11,794 nt of DNA from Sulfurovum sp. (GCA_027029065.1 JALVGO010000119.1:1-11794), one strand, 5' to 3'; shown: positions 1 to 9,101, counted from the first letter of the stretch. A program made the numbers and translations. The notes: generated from the letters alone by a model not told the origin.

Positions 1-1413
1 GCGGACAAACCTTCTGGCAGACTCCTTTTTGGCACTTTCGGTGATCTTTTTTACTATTGTCGTTCCTTACATCTTCGATGCGGATGTCACTGCGGCACTC
101 TGGTCTCTTGAAGCGACTGCGATCATCTGGGTATCGTTTCGCCAACAGCGACCGTTGGCACGTTACTTTGGTATGGTGATGCTACTCGTCGCCACAGCAC
201 TCTATCCTGAGAGTGTGCGGTATGACGGCATTACACTGGCGGAGTATGGGGCCTTCTCATCCTCATTGCGGCACTGATGACGACAGTCTATCTGTTTGAG
301 CGTTACCGCAAAGAGAACACTTCGGGACTCTATGGCTTTGTCTAGCTCTGTTTGTTTCTGGCACTGGTGCTTTGGTTTGGTGCTACCCCTGCACAGTTGG
401 CGTACTTCGGCAAAGATGCGTTGATGCTCACCCATCTCATCGGTATACTGATCCTGCTTGCTATAGCAAGGGTACTCAAGTGGCATCTGCTTGTTGTCAC
501 TCTGCAAGGCGCAATCCCCCTGGGCGTGCTTCTCTATTATGCTACTTTCAATACCCCCTGGCATCCGTTCGCGGGATATGGTTTTTGGACATTCGCTCTA
601 TTTGCAGGTATAGGCTATACATTACTTACGGTATATGGCAAGGCGTGGCTGTGGAGCAAACCGCTGCATCTTCTGCTTTTTTGGTTTGCCGTAAGTGTAT
701 TGACATTCGAGGTGCACTACTTTTTTGCTACGCATTATGAGAATGATCGGAGCCTACAGATGCTTTCGTGGGGTGTTGTGCCGCTTTTATCTGCCGTTGG
801 ACTGCTCTACGGCGTGCGCTTTTTTGAAAAACACAAAGCTCTCTATCTCGACCGGGGTGTGGGAGGTCTCTTCGGTTTTCTTGCATTGTGGCAGATTGCT
901 GCCTTTGGTGTCGCCTATGGCAGGGGCTCTCTGCCGCTCTTCAACCCGCTTGACCTGATACAGCTTGCGGCACTGGGTACGATGCTCTACTGGATCAGAC
1001 AGCAAAAAGTGAACTGGAACAAAGAGATGCGCTATCCCCTCTATGCTGTAGCCGCCTTTTTGGGCTGGATGCTTTTGACAGTACTCTTCGCCCGCTATGT
1101 GCATCATATACAGCAGGTACCGTATAGCCTGGAAGCATTATGACAAAACGGTTTTTTCCAGACAGGCATCTCCATCTTGTGGAGCCTCTTGGCGATCGCG
1201 GCGATGCTGCTTGCAAAACATTATGCCAGACGCATCCCCTGGATGGTCGGTTTTGGTCTGCTGATCGTGGTGGTACTCAAACTCTTTGTTGTCGAGTTGG
1301 CGCATTCGGGTACGATTGAGCGGATTGTATCGTTCATCGCGGTGGGGCTTCTGCTGTTGCTTATCGGCTACTTTGTGCCGCTGCCGCCGCGTAACCATGT
1401 GAATGAACAATAG
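1..1413 (+). pseudogene. DUF2339 multi-pass membrane protein, 3' part, disrupted by a frameshift and two stops
   Basis: The three open segments are consecutive parts of one DUF2339 membrane protein, a family of unknown function with very many transmembrane helices. The first segment is open from base 2 and has the family-like stretch TAALWSLEATAIIW. The last segment carries the typical ending with VVLKLFVVEL, RIVSFIAVGLL and GYFVPLPP before the TAG at 1411. Reading runs in frame 2 to about base 250 and then in frame 1. One extra G in the GGGG run at 248-251 would restore EYGGLLILIAALM. In frame 1, a TAG at 343-345 and a TGA at 1141-1143 interrupt an otherwise continuous hydrophobic protein. 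Three lesions argue for a pseudogene, although the sequence between them looks little decayed. The 5' part lies outside the window. A sequencing error could explain the frameshift but is less likely for both stops. Confidence 0.85.
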
Positions 1414-1441
1414 TCTCTAAAAAATACGGAGATAGGATATA

Positions 1442-1678
1442 TCACTCTTTGTGGAATGAGGGATTACACTCTCTTCGCCCTGCAAACCATCCGTTTTCAT
1501 AGTCAGGGTCTGTTCTGAAAAGTTCGCTTGATTTGGTGTACTCTCCCTGAGCGGTTTTGCAGCCGTCCTGTTCGCCCTGTTGGTAGGAAGGACTTTTGAC
1601 AAGCGGTGCAGAGCCGCCGCATCCGTTTATGGAAAACAGCGTACCGATGACAATAGCGCTATACAGAAAACGTTGCAT
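1442..1678 (-). CDS. small lipoprotein, 78 aa
   Basis: The protein has a type II signal peptide: MQRF, a hydrophobic core at residues 5-16, and a lipobox ending I17-N-G-C20, so it should be lipidated at Cys20. Asn at position -2 of the lipobox is slightly unusual. The mature part is short and polar with a YQQGEQDGCKTAQGEYTK stretch and a DPDYENGWFAGRREC stretch. Cys40 and Cys71 could form a disulfide in the periplasm. I recall similar small lipoproteins in related epsilon organisms but know of no function. The start is supported by an AAGGGTGA ribosome-binding site just upstream and by an extended -10 promoter. The gene points towards the DUF2339 pseudogene and is divergent from the L,D-transpeptidase gene. 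Confidence 0.85.
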   Translation of the reverse strand: MQRFLYSAIVIGTLFSINGCGGSAPLVKSPSYQQGEQDGCKTAQGEYTKSSELFRTDPDYENGWFAGRRECNPSFHKE

Positions 1679-1711
1679 ATTTCACCCTTTTAAATCAAAA
1701 AATTTTAAATG

Positions 1712-1720
1712 AGTATAGCA
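1712..1720 (-). promoter_or_regulatory. promoter -10 of the small lipoprotein gene
   Basis: On the minus strand the sequence reads TTTTTTGCTATACT: an extended -10 (TGC then TATACT) preceded by a T run, as is usual for Campylobacterota housekeeping promoters. It would start transcription near 1705, giving a leader of about 27 bases. No convincing -35 is visible. Confidence 0.55.
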
Positions 1721-1736
1721 AAAAAGAGATTTCTTA

Positions 1737-1766
1737 ATGATAAATTGTAGATATTCTGAATATAAT
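1737..1766 (+). promoter_or_regulatory. promoter of the L,D-transpeptidase gene
   Basis: A perfect TATAAT lies at 1761-1766, with only a weak -35-like ATGATA about 18 bases upstream (1737-1742). Transcription would start near 1773, leaving a leader of about 37 bases with an AGGTG ribosome-binding site at 1800-1804. Confidence 0.5.
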
Positions 1767-1809
1767 AAAGGATATCTTTGAGGGATAAGAAAACAAAATA
1801 GGTGTAGAG

Positions 1810-2439
1810 ATGAAAGTATGGTATCTGATATTGTTTTGTCTGACAATGCTATTGCACGCGGGTGACCCTGCCAGCAAGGTGTTCCCGTTGAGCAAGAGCA
1901 GGTTTGCAGTAGTGGAAAACGGTAAAGAGAAGATTGTTGATCTGTCGGGACAGGACTATATTGTTGTCTCTTTGCGGGAAGAGGGGGCAGACGGGCTTGC
2001 CTATGCGATAGACAAAGACGGTGTTGTATGGTGGGCAGCGGTGATCTCATCCGGAGCCAAAGGACATGAGACCCCCTCTGGCATTTTTACAGTATGGAGA
2101 AAAGAGCGTTTCTACATGTCCAAGGCGCACCCTGATCCTAACGGGGTGAACAATATGGATTTCTCTTTGTGGTTTACCCACCAGGGGCATGCCATTCACA
2201 TGGGCAATGATGATGCGATGTCCCATGGCTGTATCCATGTCGGGAAGAAAGGTGCTGCAACGATGTTCAACTGGGCACAGAAAGACAAGACAAAAGTTGT
2301 CATCACCAGAGAGCACTATCTTCCGTTTGTCTATTATGACCTGAAAAAGAGCGGCTACAAAGAGAATGCACAGACACCGGCACACGTGAAGGCCTATTTG
2401 CAGCACATGGTTCCAGTCAAACCAAATATGGAGAAATAG
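1810..2439 (+). CDS. secreted L,D-transpeptidase (YkuD family)
   Basis: YkuD-fold enzymes attack a peptidoglycan stem peptide with a cysteine and make 3-3 crosslinks or attach other groups, outside the inner membrane. The 209-aa protein starts with a signal peptide (residues 1-17, cleavage likely after HA17). The catalytic signature is near residues 127-144: an AIH motif with His130, then S138-H-G-C141-I-H. Cys141 is the expected nucleophile and His130 the general base. Upstream elements fit the fold, including ETPSGIFTV at 87-95 and the NNMDFSLWF stretch at 114-122. Two small deviations are visible: the residue after SHGCI is His143, where most relatives have Arg, and the His130 to Ser138 spacing is short. 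No LysM or other wall-binding domain is present. Its exact substrate cannot be told from sequence. It stands alone between the lipoprotein and the enolase operon. Confidence 0.94.
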   Translation: MKVWYLILFCLTMLLHAGDPASKVFPLSKSRFAVVENGKEKIVDLSGQDYIVVSLREEGADGLAYAIDKDGVVWWAAVISSGAKGHETPSGIFTVWRKERFYMSKAHPDPNGVNNMDFSLWFTHQGHAIHMGNDDAMSHGCIHVGKKGAATMFNWAQKDKTKVVITREHYLPFVYYDLKKSGYKENAQTPAHVKAYLQHMVPVKPNMEK

Positions 2440-2459
2440 TACCAAATAGGTGCCTCTCA

Positions 2460-2488
2460 TTTAAGTATAGGGTAAATTTTGATAAAAT
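2460..2488 (+). promoter_or_regulatory. promoter of the eno operon
   Basis: TTTAAGTAT at 2460-2468 is followed by TTTTGATAAAAT ending at 2488, with TAAAAT as the -10. This matches the Campylobacterota sigma-70 pattern and gives a leader of roughly 28 bases with AAGGA at 2513-2517 before the ATG. A closer TATAAT at 2503-2508 looks better as a hexamer, but its start point would fall inside the ribosome-binding site, so I prefer the upstream one. Confidence 0.55.
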
Positions 2489-2507
2489 ATTTAACATCTG
2501 AATATAA

Positions 2508-3797
<1,290 letters not shown>

Positions 3798-3808
3798 AGG
3801 AGGCTTTG

Positions 3809-4060
3809 TTGGCTGATACGCAGGATGTCGTAACGCTTGCCGGTCTTTCTTTAAAGACCCTGCTTATCGCAACGATCGGTATTCTGCTGTTTGGTATTTA
3901 TGTCGGCGTGCTTATTTATGGTGAGAATTCACTGACCGTACTGCAGCATCTGAAACAAAAAAAGGCTGATCTTTATCGGCAGGAGCATAGGCTGAAAACT
4001 GAAAACCAGAAGCTTCAGAAAGTGTATTTTGAGTTGAAACAATTAGAACCCAAGGAGTAG
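3809..4060 (+). CDS. FtsB/DivIC-like septum-formation protein, single-pass coiled coil
   Basis: This 83-aa protein has a short cytoplasmic N-terminus, one transmembrane helix at about residues 14-37, and a charged coiled coil at about 43-80 with an N..L pattern (TENQKLQKV). That is the architecture of FtsB/DivIC proteins, which work with FtsL and FtsQ at the division septum. The family call rests on architecture and on its position after eno, where C. jejuni also has a small protein gene, so the division role is inferred. Two adjacent TTG codons could start it. The one at 3809 is 6 bases from the GAGGAGG ribosome-binding site, while 3806 is only 3 bases away, so I choose 3809. The next gene follows after 3 bases. 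Confidence 0.75.
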   Translation: MADTQDVVTLAGLSLKTLLIATIGILLFGIYVGVLIYGENSLTVLQHLKQKKADLYRQEHRLKTENQKLQKVYFELKQLEPKE

Positions 4061-4063
4061 AAG

Positions 4064-4792
4064 ATGAAACGATATATTTGGATGGCTGCACTTGTTGCGG
4101 CAACAGGAGCGAATGCTTCGGAAAACCCTTTTGAACTGAAAAAGAATTTTCAGGTGATTGAACAGGAACAGGATTCTCTACTCTCGGGACTCAAAAAGAT
4201 TGCCGAACAACAGGAAGCTCTAGATGAAGCAGCAGAAGATGCGGAGATCGATGCGGAAGATGATGCACTTGATGAAGGTACTCAGCAAGAAGAGTCCTCT
4301 GCCCCCAAAGAGGCGGTAGATGAAGAGGAAGTTGAAGTCGTTAAGGTTGAAGGATCGGAAGCCGGTGACGATAAAGTAACAGAAAAACCCCAAGCTGAAG
4401 AGATGCCTTCGGATGAGAAAGCGACGGAAGTTATAGAGATAGAGAAGCTCAAGGCAGAGCAGGAAGCAGCAGTAAAAGCCAAAGCAGAAGCAAAGGCAAA
4501 AGCGGAAGCAGAGAAAAAACAGGCAGAAGCTGCCCGCAAAGCCGAAGAGGAACGCAAGGCACTTGCAAAAATAGAAGCGGAACGCAAAGCAGCAGAAAAA
4601 CGTGCACAGGAAGCAGAACTGGCGCGTCTTCAGGCCGAGAAGGCTCGTATGGAAGCCGAAACGGCAAAATCAAAAGAGCCAGCACCTGTTTCCGGCGTAG
4701 ATATCAATATCACACAAGAAGAGATTGAAGCGAAGAAGAAAGCTGATGCACTCATGCTTGAAGCGATCAAAGAGGTTGATCAGGAAGAGTGA
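4064..4792 (+). CDS. periplasmic acidic/coiled-coil protein, positional counterpart of C. jejuni Cj1670c (CgpA)
   Basis: This 242-aa protein has a clear signal peptide (cleavage likely after ANA18). A short conserved-looking helix follows (ENPFELKKNFQVIEQEQ, 20-36), then a very acidic stretch (about 50-125). Next comes a long Ala/Lys/Glu-rich helix (about 125-206) resembling the middle of TolA, and a short C-terminal segment. In C. jejuni the gene at this place, eno-Cj1671c-Cj1670c, encodes the glycoprotein CgpA (recalled synteny). I see no AMIN or other folded domain here. A bacterial N-glycosylation sequon D213-I-N215-I-T217 sits after the long helix. AAGGAG precedes the ATG. The low-complexity helix makes homology calls unreliable, so the link to CgpA is positional only. 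The 3' end overlaps the antiporter gene on the other strand by 13 bases. Confidence 0.82.
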   Translation: MKRYIWMAALVAATGANASENPFELKKNFQVIEQEQDSLLSGLKKIAEQQEALDEAAEDAEIDAEDDALDEGTQQEESSAPKEAVDEEEVEVVKVEGSEAGDDKVTEKPQAEEMPSDEKATEVIEIEKLKAEQEAAVKAKAEAKAKAEAEKKQAEAARKAEEERKALAKIEAERKAAEKRAQEAELARLQAEKARMEAETAKSKEPAPVSGVDINITQEEIEAKKKADALMLEAIKEVDQEE

Positions 4793-4809
4793 TGCTCCCG
4801 AACCTCTTT
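4769..4809. terminator. possible bidirectional terminator between convergent operons
   Basis: AAAGAGGTT at 4769-4777 and AACCTCTTT at 4801-4809 are a perfect 9-bp inverted repeat with a 23-base loop. The repeat spans both stop codons of the overlapping convergent genes. Either transcript would form a stem ending in CUCUUU. There is no long U tract and the loop is large, so termination efficiency is uncertain. No other hairpin is seen between the two operons. Confidence 0.4.
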
Positions 4810-5949
4810 CCTCGCCTGTAAAACCTTGATCGTAACCATAACGATCAGGATCTCAAAAATACTTGCCAGAATCAATTGGTAGTAACTCAGCAAATCCAAC
4901 AGTTTTGTTTCATACCCTATGGTTGCTACAGCGATAAGCAGTGTCAACGGCATAGAGAGAGAAAGCCCTGCAAGCAAAGCATCCATAGAACCACTTATCT
5001 TCTTTAGTGCGATTGCTGCAAGTACACGGGAGAGTATCATCAGGAAAGTAATCAGCAACGCACCGGAAACGACCCCGTTGACTGCCAGTGACTCTATATC
5101 GAACGATGCACCGACATGAATAAAGAACAGCGGTACCAAAAAACCAAACCCAAGACTTGACATTTTGGTCTCCAATGCTTTTTCGTGATGGAAGAAAGCC
5201 GATATGGCAACTCCGGCAATGAATGAACCCAGTGCCAGCTCCAAATCCAACGCAAGCATCACAGAGATCAAAATAAAAAAGAGTGCCATGGCAAGCCGTA
5301 TATCCTGATCGGAGGTGTCAAATTTGGGAACCAGTGTACGCTTCAGCTCCGGGAACCACCAGAAAAGCAGATGCAGCAAACGGTACAGGATGTAGATAAT
5401 GGTCATAAACAGAGCAAGATAGGTGATCTTCTCAAGCAGCTCAATGGTCAAACCTGTCGTGCTTGCGGCATCGTAGACAGTGAGTACTGCAATAGAAATG
5501 ACCTCACCCAGAATACCGGCAATAAATGCCAGCTTGATCCACTGCTCCCCCTTGCCGTATGTCTTTGAAAGCGAGGCAAGCAGCCCGATGGATATGAGCG
5601 GCATAGAGATAATAATGATGGTATTCAACCCAAACAAAAGCCCCGATCCCACAGAGAAGAATGCCATCAAAAGAAGGAAGAGCATACTCCTTTTCAGGAT
5701 AGTCGAAGAGCTGCGGGTCAGCTGCTTCAGGTCAACTTCCATTCCTGCAAGGAACATCAGGTAGAGGAAACCGACTTCGGCGATAAGATCAAAATACTGA
5801 TTGTGCCCAATCATCCCGATATAGGCGAAGATCGAACCGAGAATGATCTCGACAGCCGGAATCGGCATGCGAAGAAATTTTGCTACAAACGGACTTCCCC
5901 ATATCAGCAAAGAGAGTGTCAGGATGAGAGTAATGCTAGTGTGTATCAC
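4780..5949 (-). CDS. CPA2-type cation:proton antiporter
   Basis: This 389-aa protein is almost entirely membrane helices (about 12) and looks like the Kef/NapA-type exchanger domain, which swaps Na+ or K+ for H+ across the inner membrane. Family-like features are the N-terminal MPIPAVEIILGSI (28-40), FLAGMEVDL (67-74), LALGSFIAGVAIS (238-250) and VPLFFIHVGASFD (272-284). It has no cytoplasmic RCK/TrkA-N domain, unlike full-length KefB/C. Where relatives usually have a QD or DD pair in the ion-binding helix, this protein appears to have G148-E149 (AGILGEVISI), so ion specificity is open. The start is GTG at 5949, inside bioB, giving a 14-base overlap and likely translational coupling. A GAGGT lies about 11 bases upstream. 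C. jejuni also has a membrane transport gene after bioB (from memory). Confidence 0.9.
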   Translation of the reverse strand: MIHTSITLILTLSLLIWGSPFVAKFLRMPIPAVEIILGSIFAYIGMIGHNQYFDLIAEVGFLYLMFLAGMEVDLKQLTRSSSTILKRSMLFLLLMAFFSVGSGLLFGLNTIIIISMPLISIGLLASLSKTYGKGEQWIKLAFIAGILGEVISIAVLTVYDAASTTGLTIELLEKITYLALFMTIIYILYRLLHLLFWWFPELKRTLVPKFDTSDQDIRLAMALFFILISVMLALDLELALGSFIAGVAISAFFHHEKALETKMSSLGFGFLVPLFFIHVGASFDIESLAVNGVVSGALLITFLMILSRVLAAIALKKISGSMDALLAGLSLSMPLTLLIAVATIGYETKLLDLLSYYQLILASIFEILIVMVTIKVLQARKEVREHHSS

Positions 5950-6784
5950 AGCTTACGGCTACCTCATAGCCAAGGGATTGGAGCATAGCTCTGTCTTTGT
6001 CCGGTGCCTCTCCGGATGTGGTCAGGTAGTTGCCGATCACGATGGCATTGGCGCCCGCCTGAAACATCTTTGCCTCCTCGCCGCTAAAGAGCAGCTCTCT
6101 GCCGCCTGCAACCATTAGCAGATGCTCATCACCAAGGAGTCTGCGTGCCTTTTTGATGATCTCTACCGCTTCATCCTGATTGATGTTGCGTGTCTTGATG
6201 GGCAGTGCCGGATTTGGGTGATAGAAGTTCAGTGGTACAGACTCGGGCTGGAGGGAGACAATGGCATCAAGCAGGGCATCTCTGTCCTCCTGCTGCTCTC
6301 CCATACCAAAGATACCACCGCTGCAGAGTGCCAAGCCGACTGATTTGACATTCTCGCAGGTTGTGTAGCGCTCCTGCCATCCGTGTGTCTGGCAGATATC
6401 CGGATAGTAACGCTCTGAGGTTTCGAGATTGTGGTTGTAGCTGTCGATGCCGTGCTGCTTAAGGTAAAGAAGCTGCTCTTTGGTTGCCGTGCCGTTACAG
6501 GCGATGAGGTTAAGCCCTTCCACTTCGGCTTTCACCGCCTCGGCTGCACGGGCGACAAAGTCTGTCTTTTTCTCATCGAGCCCCTTGCCCGCAGTTACCA
6601 GACAGTATCCCAGTGCCCCATTTGCCTTTGCCTGTTTCGCCTCTGCTACGATCTGATCGATCGCTTTGTAGCTGTAGCGTTCAATATCGGCATGGTAGCG
6701 TATGCTTTGGGTACAGAATTTGCAGTCCTCTTTGCAGGTACCGCTGAGGATGTTGTTGATGGCACAGAGAAATATCGGTCTCAT
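5936..6784 (-). CDS. bioB: biotin synthase
   Basis: BioB is a radical-SAM enzyme that inserts sulfur into dethiobiotin, the last step of biotin synthesis, in the cytoplasm. The 282-aa sequence has the radical-SAM cluster motif C17-KED-C21-KF-C24. Cys61, Cys96, Cys154 and Arg229 (in AGGRE) correspond to the ligands of the second, sulfur-donating [2Fe-2S] cluster. YNHNLETSERYYP at 116-128 is another family hallmark. The N-terminus (IFLCAINNILSGTC) is the short form seen in Campylobacterota, so no upstream start is needed. The ATG directly abuts the topA stop (TAG then ATG, no gap), so it is probably translated by coupling. No other bio genes are in the window, which fits a scattered biotin pathway. 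Confidence 0.97.
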   Translation of the reverse strand: MRPIFLCAINNILSGTCKEDCKFCTQSIRYHADIERYSYKAIDQIVAEAKQAKANGALGYCLVTAGKGLDEKKTDFVARAAEAVKAEVEGLNLIACNGTATKEQLLYLKQHGIDSYNHNLETSERYYPDICQTHGWQERYTTCENVKSVGLALCSGGIFGMGEQQEDRDALLDAIVSLQPESVPLNFYHPNPALPIKTRNINQDEAVEIIKKARRLLGDEHLLMVAGGRELLFSGEEAKMFQAGANAIVIGNYLTTSGEAPDKDRAMLQSLGYEVAVSCDTH

Positions 6785-8983
6785 CTATTTTACTTCTTCT
6801 TTGTGTTTGCATTTGAAACACTCATAGACCTCTTTACCTCTGAGTGTCTTGTGCCCCATCAGATAGCCGCACTCTGGACACTTTTTGTCTACCGGTTCAA
6901 AGTTGGCAATGAACTTGCACTTGGGGTAGTTGGTACAGCCGTAGAATTTGCCGCGTCTTCCCTCACGCTCCTGAAGCTTTCCGCCACACTCGGGGCAGGG
7001 GACTTTCAGCTCTTTTGGCGGTGTGAGTGACTTCGCATTCTTACATTTGGGATATGCCGAACAGGCAAGGAACTTACCGCGTCTTGAGTTCTTGATGACC
7101 ATTGGCGAGCCGCACTTTTCACACTTCTCATCGGTCTCTTCGGGCTGTTCGGGTTCGGTACCGTCAGTGTTTTTGGTATATTTGCATTTTGGGAAGTTGG
7201 AGCAGGCGATAAACTCACCGTAGCGCCCTTTTCTCAGTAGCAGTTCCGAACCGCATTTGGGGCAGTTCTCTCCTGTAGGGATGGCGACCTTCTGACTCTT
7301 GATGTTCTTCTTGCCCTCTTCGATCTTCTGCATGAACGGGGTGTAAAACTCCTTGAGTATCTTTTGCCAGTTCGCCTCTCCACTGGCAACTTTGTCGAGT
7401 GTCTCTTCCATCTGTGCGGTGAAGTTGCTGTCAACAATCTCCGGGAAATGCTTCTCAAGCAGCTCGATAACGGTGAAAGCGATTTCGGTCGGATGGATAC
7501 GCTTCTTTTCGATTTCTATGTATTTTCGCTGCTGCAGAATGGTAATAGTAGGCGCATAGGTACTTGGACGCCCGATACCGAGACTCTCGAGTTTTTTAAT
7601 GAGGCTTGCTTCGTTGTAGCGTGCCGGCGGTTCGGTAAAGTGCTGCTCTTTTTTGATCTCGTCAAGCGAGACTGGTGTACCCTCTTTGAGTTCAGGCAGC
7701 AGTTTGTCCTTCTCTCCGTAACCGGTCACTTTGTAGAAACCGTCAAAGATCAGTTTGCGTCCGCTTGCCTTGAAGGTACACTTGTCTCCTTTGAAGAGGA
7801 TGGTTTGTGATTCAAGTACCGCTTCGGTCATCTGGCAGGCGAGGAAACGGTTGTAGATGAGGCGGTAGAGCTTGAGCTCATCGGGTGTAAGGTGGTTCGC
7901 CGCCATTTGTGGTGTAAAGTCTACACGGGTAGGGCGGATCGCTTCGTGAGCCTCCTGCGCCCCTTTGGATTTGGTAGCATAGTTTTTGGCTTTTGCCGGA
8001 AGATACTTTTCTCCGTATGTTGTGAGAATGTGGTCACGCGCAGCGGCAACCGCCTCTTTGGCAAGATTGAGTGAGTCGGTACGCATATAGGTGATGACCC
8101 CCATGACACCTTTGTCGGTTTTGACACCTTCGTAGAGCTTTTGTGCGACCATCATGGTTTTTTTGGGAGAGAAGCCAAGCTGTGTAGAGGCTGCCTGCTG
8201 AAGTGTCGAGGTCATGAACGGTGGCGGTGTTTTGGTCTTGCGCTGTGTTTTGTCAATCGAGGAGACGATGAACGATTCGTTTTGTGCCGCATTGACGATC
8301 TCCTGGGCATCTGCCTCTGTTTTGATGGTCAGTTTTTCAATTTTAAGCCCATTATAGTCGTAGATGCTTGCGTCAATTGTCTTTTCAAACAGTCCGTCGA
8401 TGGTCCAGTACTCTTCGGGTTTAAAGGCTTTGATCTCACGTTCGCGGTCAACGACCAGTTTGAGTGTGGCACTCTGTACACGTCCGGCACTCAGCCCCTT
8501 TTGTATCTTGCTGGCAAGCAGCGGAGAGAGTTTGTACCCCACAATACGGTCAAGCAGCCGCCGTGTCTGCTGTGCATCCACAGAGTCCATATCGACTTTG
8601 CGCGGGTTTTCCAGCGCATGCTGAATGGCGCTTTTGGTGATCTCGTGAAAAACGATACGCGGCAGTGCCTCCGGATCTTTGCCAATCGCTTTGGCAATGT
8701 GGTAGCCTATGGCTTCTCCTTCGCGGTCCTCATCGGTCGCGATGTAGACTGTTTCTGCCTCTTTGGCAAGTTTTTTAAGCTCTTTGACCGTTGGACTTGC
8801 ATCTCTGGGAATGGAGTATTTGGGAATCAAATCCCCCGTCTCATCATCAATAGTGATGCCGAAGGTACTCTTGGGAAGGTCTCTGATGTGCCCTTTGGAC
8901 GCGATGACTTTGTACTCTTTTCCAAGGAAGTTTGTAATGGTTCTTGCTTTTGCCGGAGATTCGACGATAATTAGATTTTTCAT
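6785..8983 (-). CDS. topA: DNA topoisomerase I
   Basis: This type IA topoisomerase relaxes negative supercoils by passing one strand through a transient break, joined to the enzyme by a tyrosine. The 732-aa protein is complete. A Toprim domain covers about residues 1-115, with Glu8 and the acidic triad Asp84/Asp86/Glu88 (TDEDREGE). The catalytic domain follows, with DAQQTRRLLDRIVGYKLSP (136-154), LSAGRVQS (164-171), catalytic Tyr299 (VITYMRTDS) and LGIGRPSTYAP (468-478). Four C-terminal four-cysteine zinc ribbons start near residues 574, 621, 663 and 702, of the form CPKCG...CSNFPKC. This matches the usual epsilon TopA layout. The start MKNLIIVESPAKA is canonical, though the ribosome-binding site is weak (AAGTAAG). 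It heads the topA-bioB-antiporter operon. Confidence 0.99.
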   Translation of the reverse strand: MKNLIIVESPAKARTITNFLGKEYKVIASKGHIRDLPKSTFGITIDDETGDLIPKYSIPRDASPTVKELKKLAKEAETVYIATDEDREGEAIGYHIAKAIGKDPEALPRIVFHEITKSAIQHALENPRKVDMDSVDAQQTRRLLDRIVGYKLSPLLASKIQKGLSAGRVQSATLKLVVDREREIKAFKPEEYWTIDGLFEKTIDASIYDYNGLKIEKLTIKTEADAQEIVNAAQNESFIVSSIDKTQRKTKTPPPFMTSTLQQAASTQLGFSPKKTMMVAQKLYEGVKTDKGVMGVITYMRTDSLNLAKEAVAAARDHILTTYGEKYLPAKAKNYATKSKGAQEAHEAIRPTRVDFTPQMAANHLTPDELKLYRLIYNRFLACQMTEAVLESQTILFKGDKCTFKASGRKLIFDGFYKVTGYGEKDKLLPELKEGTPVSLDEIKKEQHFTEPPARYNEASLIKKLESLGIGRPSTYAPTITILQQRKYIEIEKKRIHPTEIAFTVIELLEKHFPEIVDSNFTAQMEETLDKVASGEANWQKILKEFYTPFMQKIEEGKKNIKSQKVAIPTGENCPKCGSELLLRKGRYGEFIACSNFPKCKYTKNTDGTEPEQPEETDEKCEKCGSPMVIKNSRRGKFLACSAYPKCKNAKSLTPPKELKVPCPECGGKLQEREGRRGKFYGCTNYPKCKFIANFEPVDKKCPECGYLMGHKTLRGKEVYECFKCKHKEEVK

Positions 8984-9017
8984 ATATTGCTTACTTTATA
9001 TAGAGAAATTTTTTGGC

Positions 9018-9037
9018 ATTGTAGCACAAATGTGTGC
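9018..9037 (-). promoter_or_regulatory. topA promoter with overlapping short palindrome
   Basis: On the minus strand TTTGTGCTACAAT gives an extended -10 (TGC then TACAAT, hexamer at 9018-9023). A 5-bp inverted repeat, GCACA-N4-TGTGC (9024-9037), lies directly upstream in the spacer. No clear -35 is seen. The leader to the ATG would be about 28 bases. Whether the palindrome binds a regulator is unknown. Confidence 0.45.
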
Positions 9038-9101
9038 AAAAGCGAAAGTGTTGGAGCAGAATAGGGTAAATAACGGGGCAAGTTTGGGTTGATTGTACTG
9101 C

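Noticed and set aside
4449..4685. Leucine-rich antisense ORF opposite the coiled-coil gene
   Set aside because: Reverse reading of Ala/Lys/Glu repeats produces Leu-rich strings; it is a composition artefact.
6431..7030. Forward ORF (199 codons) opposite bioB and the topA 3' end
   Set aside because: It straddles two real genes on the other strand and has no plausible protein features.
8141..8974. Long forward ORF (277 codons) opposite topA
   Set aside because: It is a shadow of the topA coding strand, with unnatural composition and no recognisable domain.
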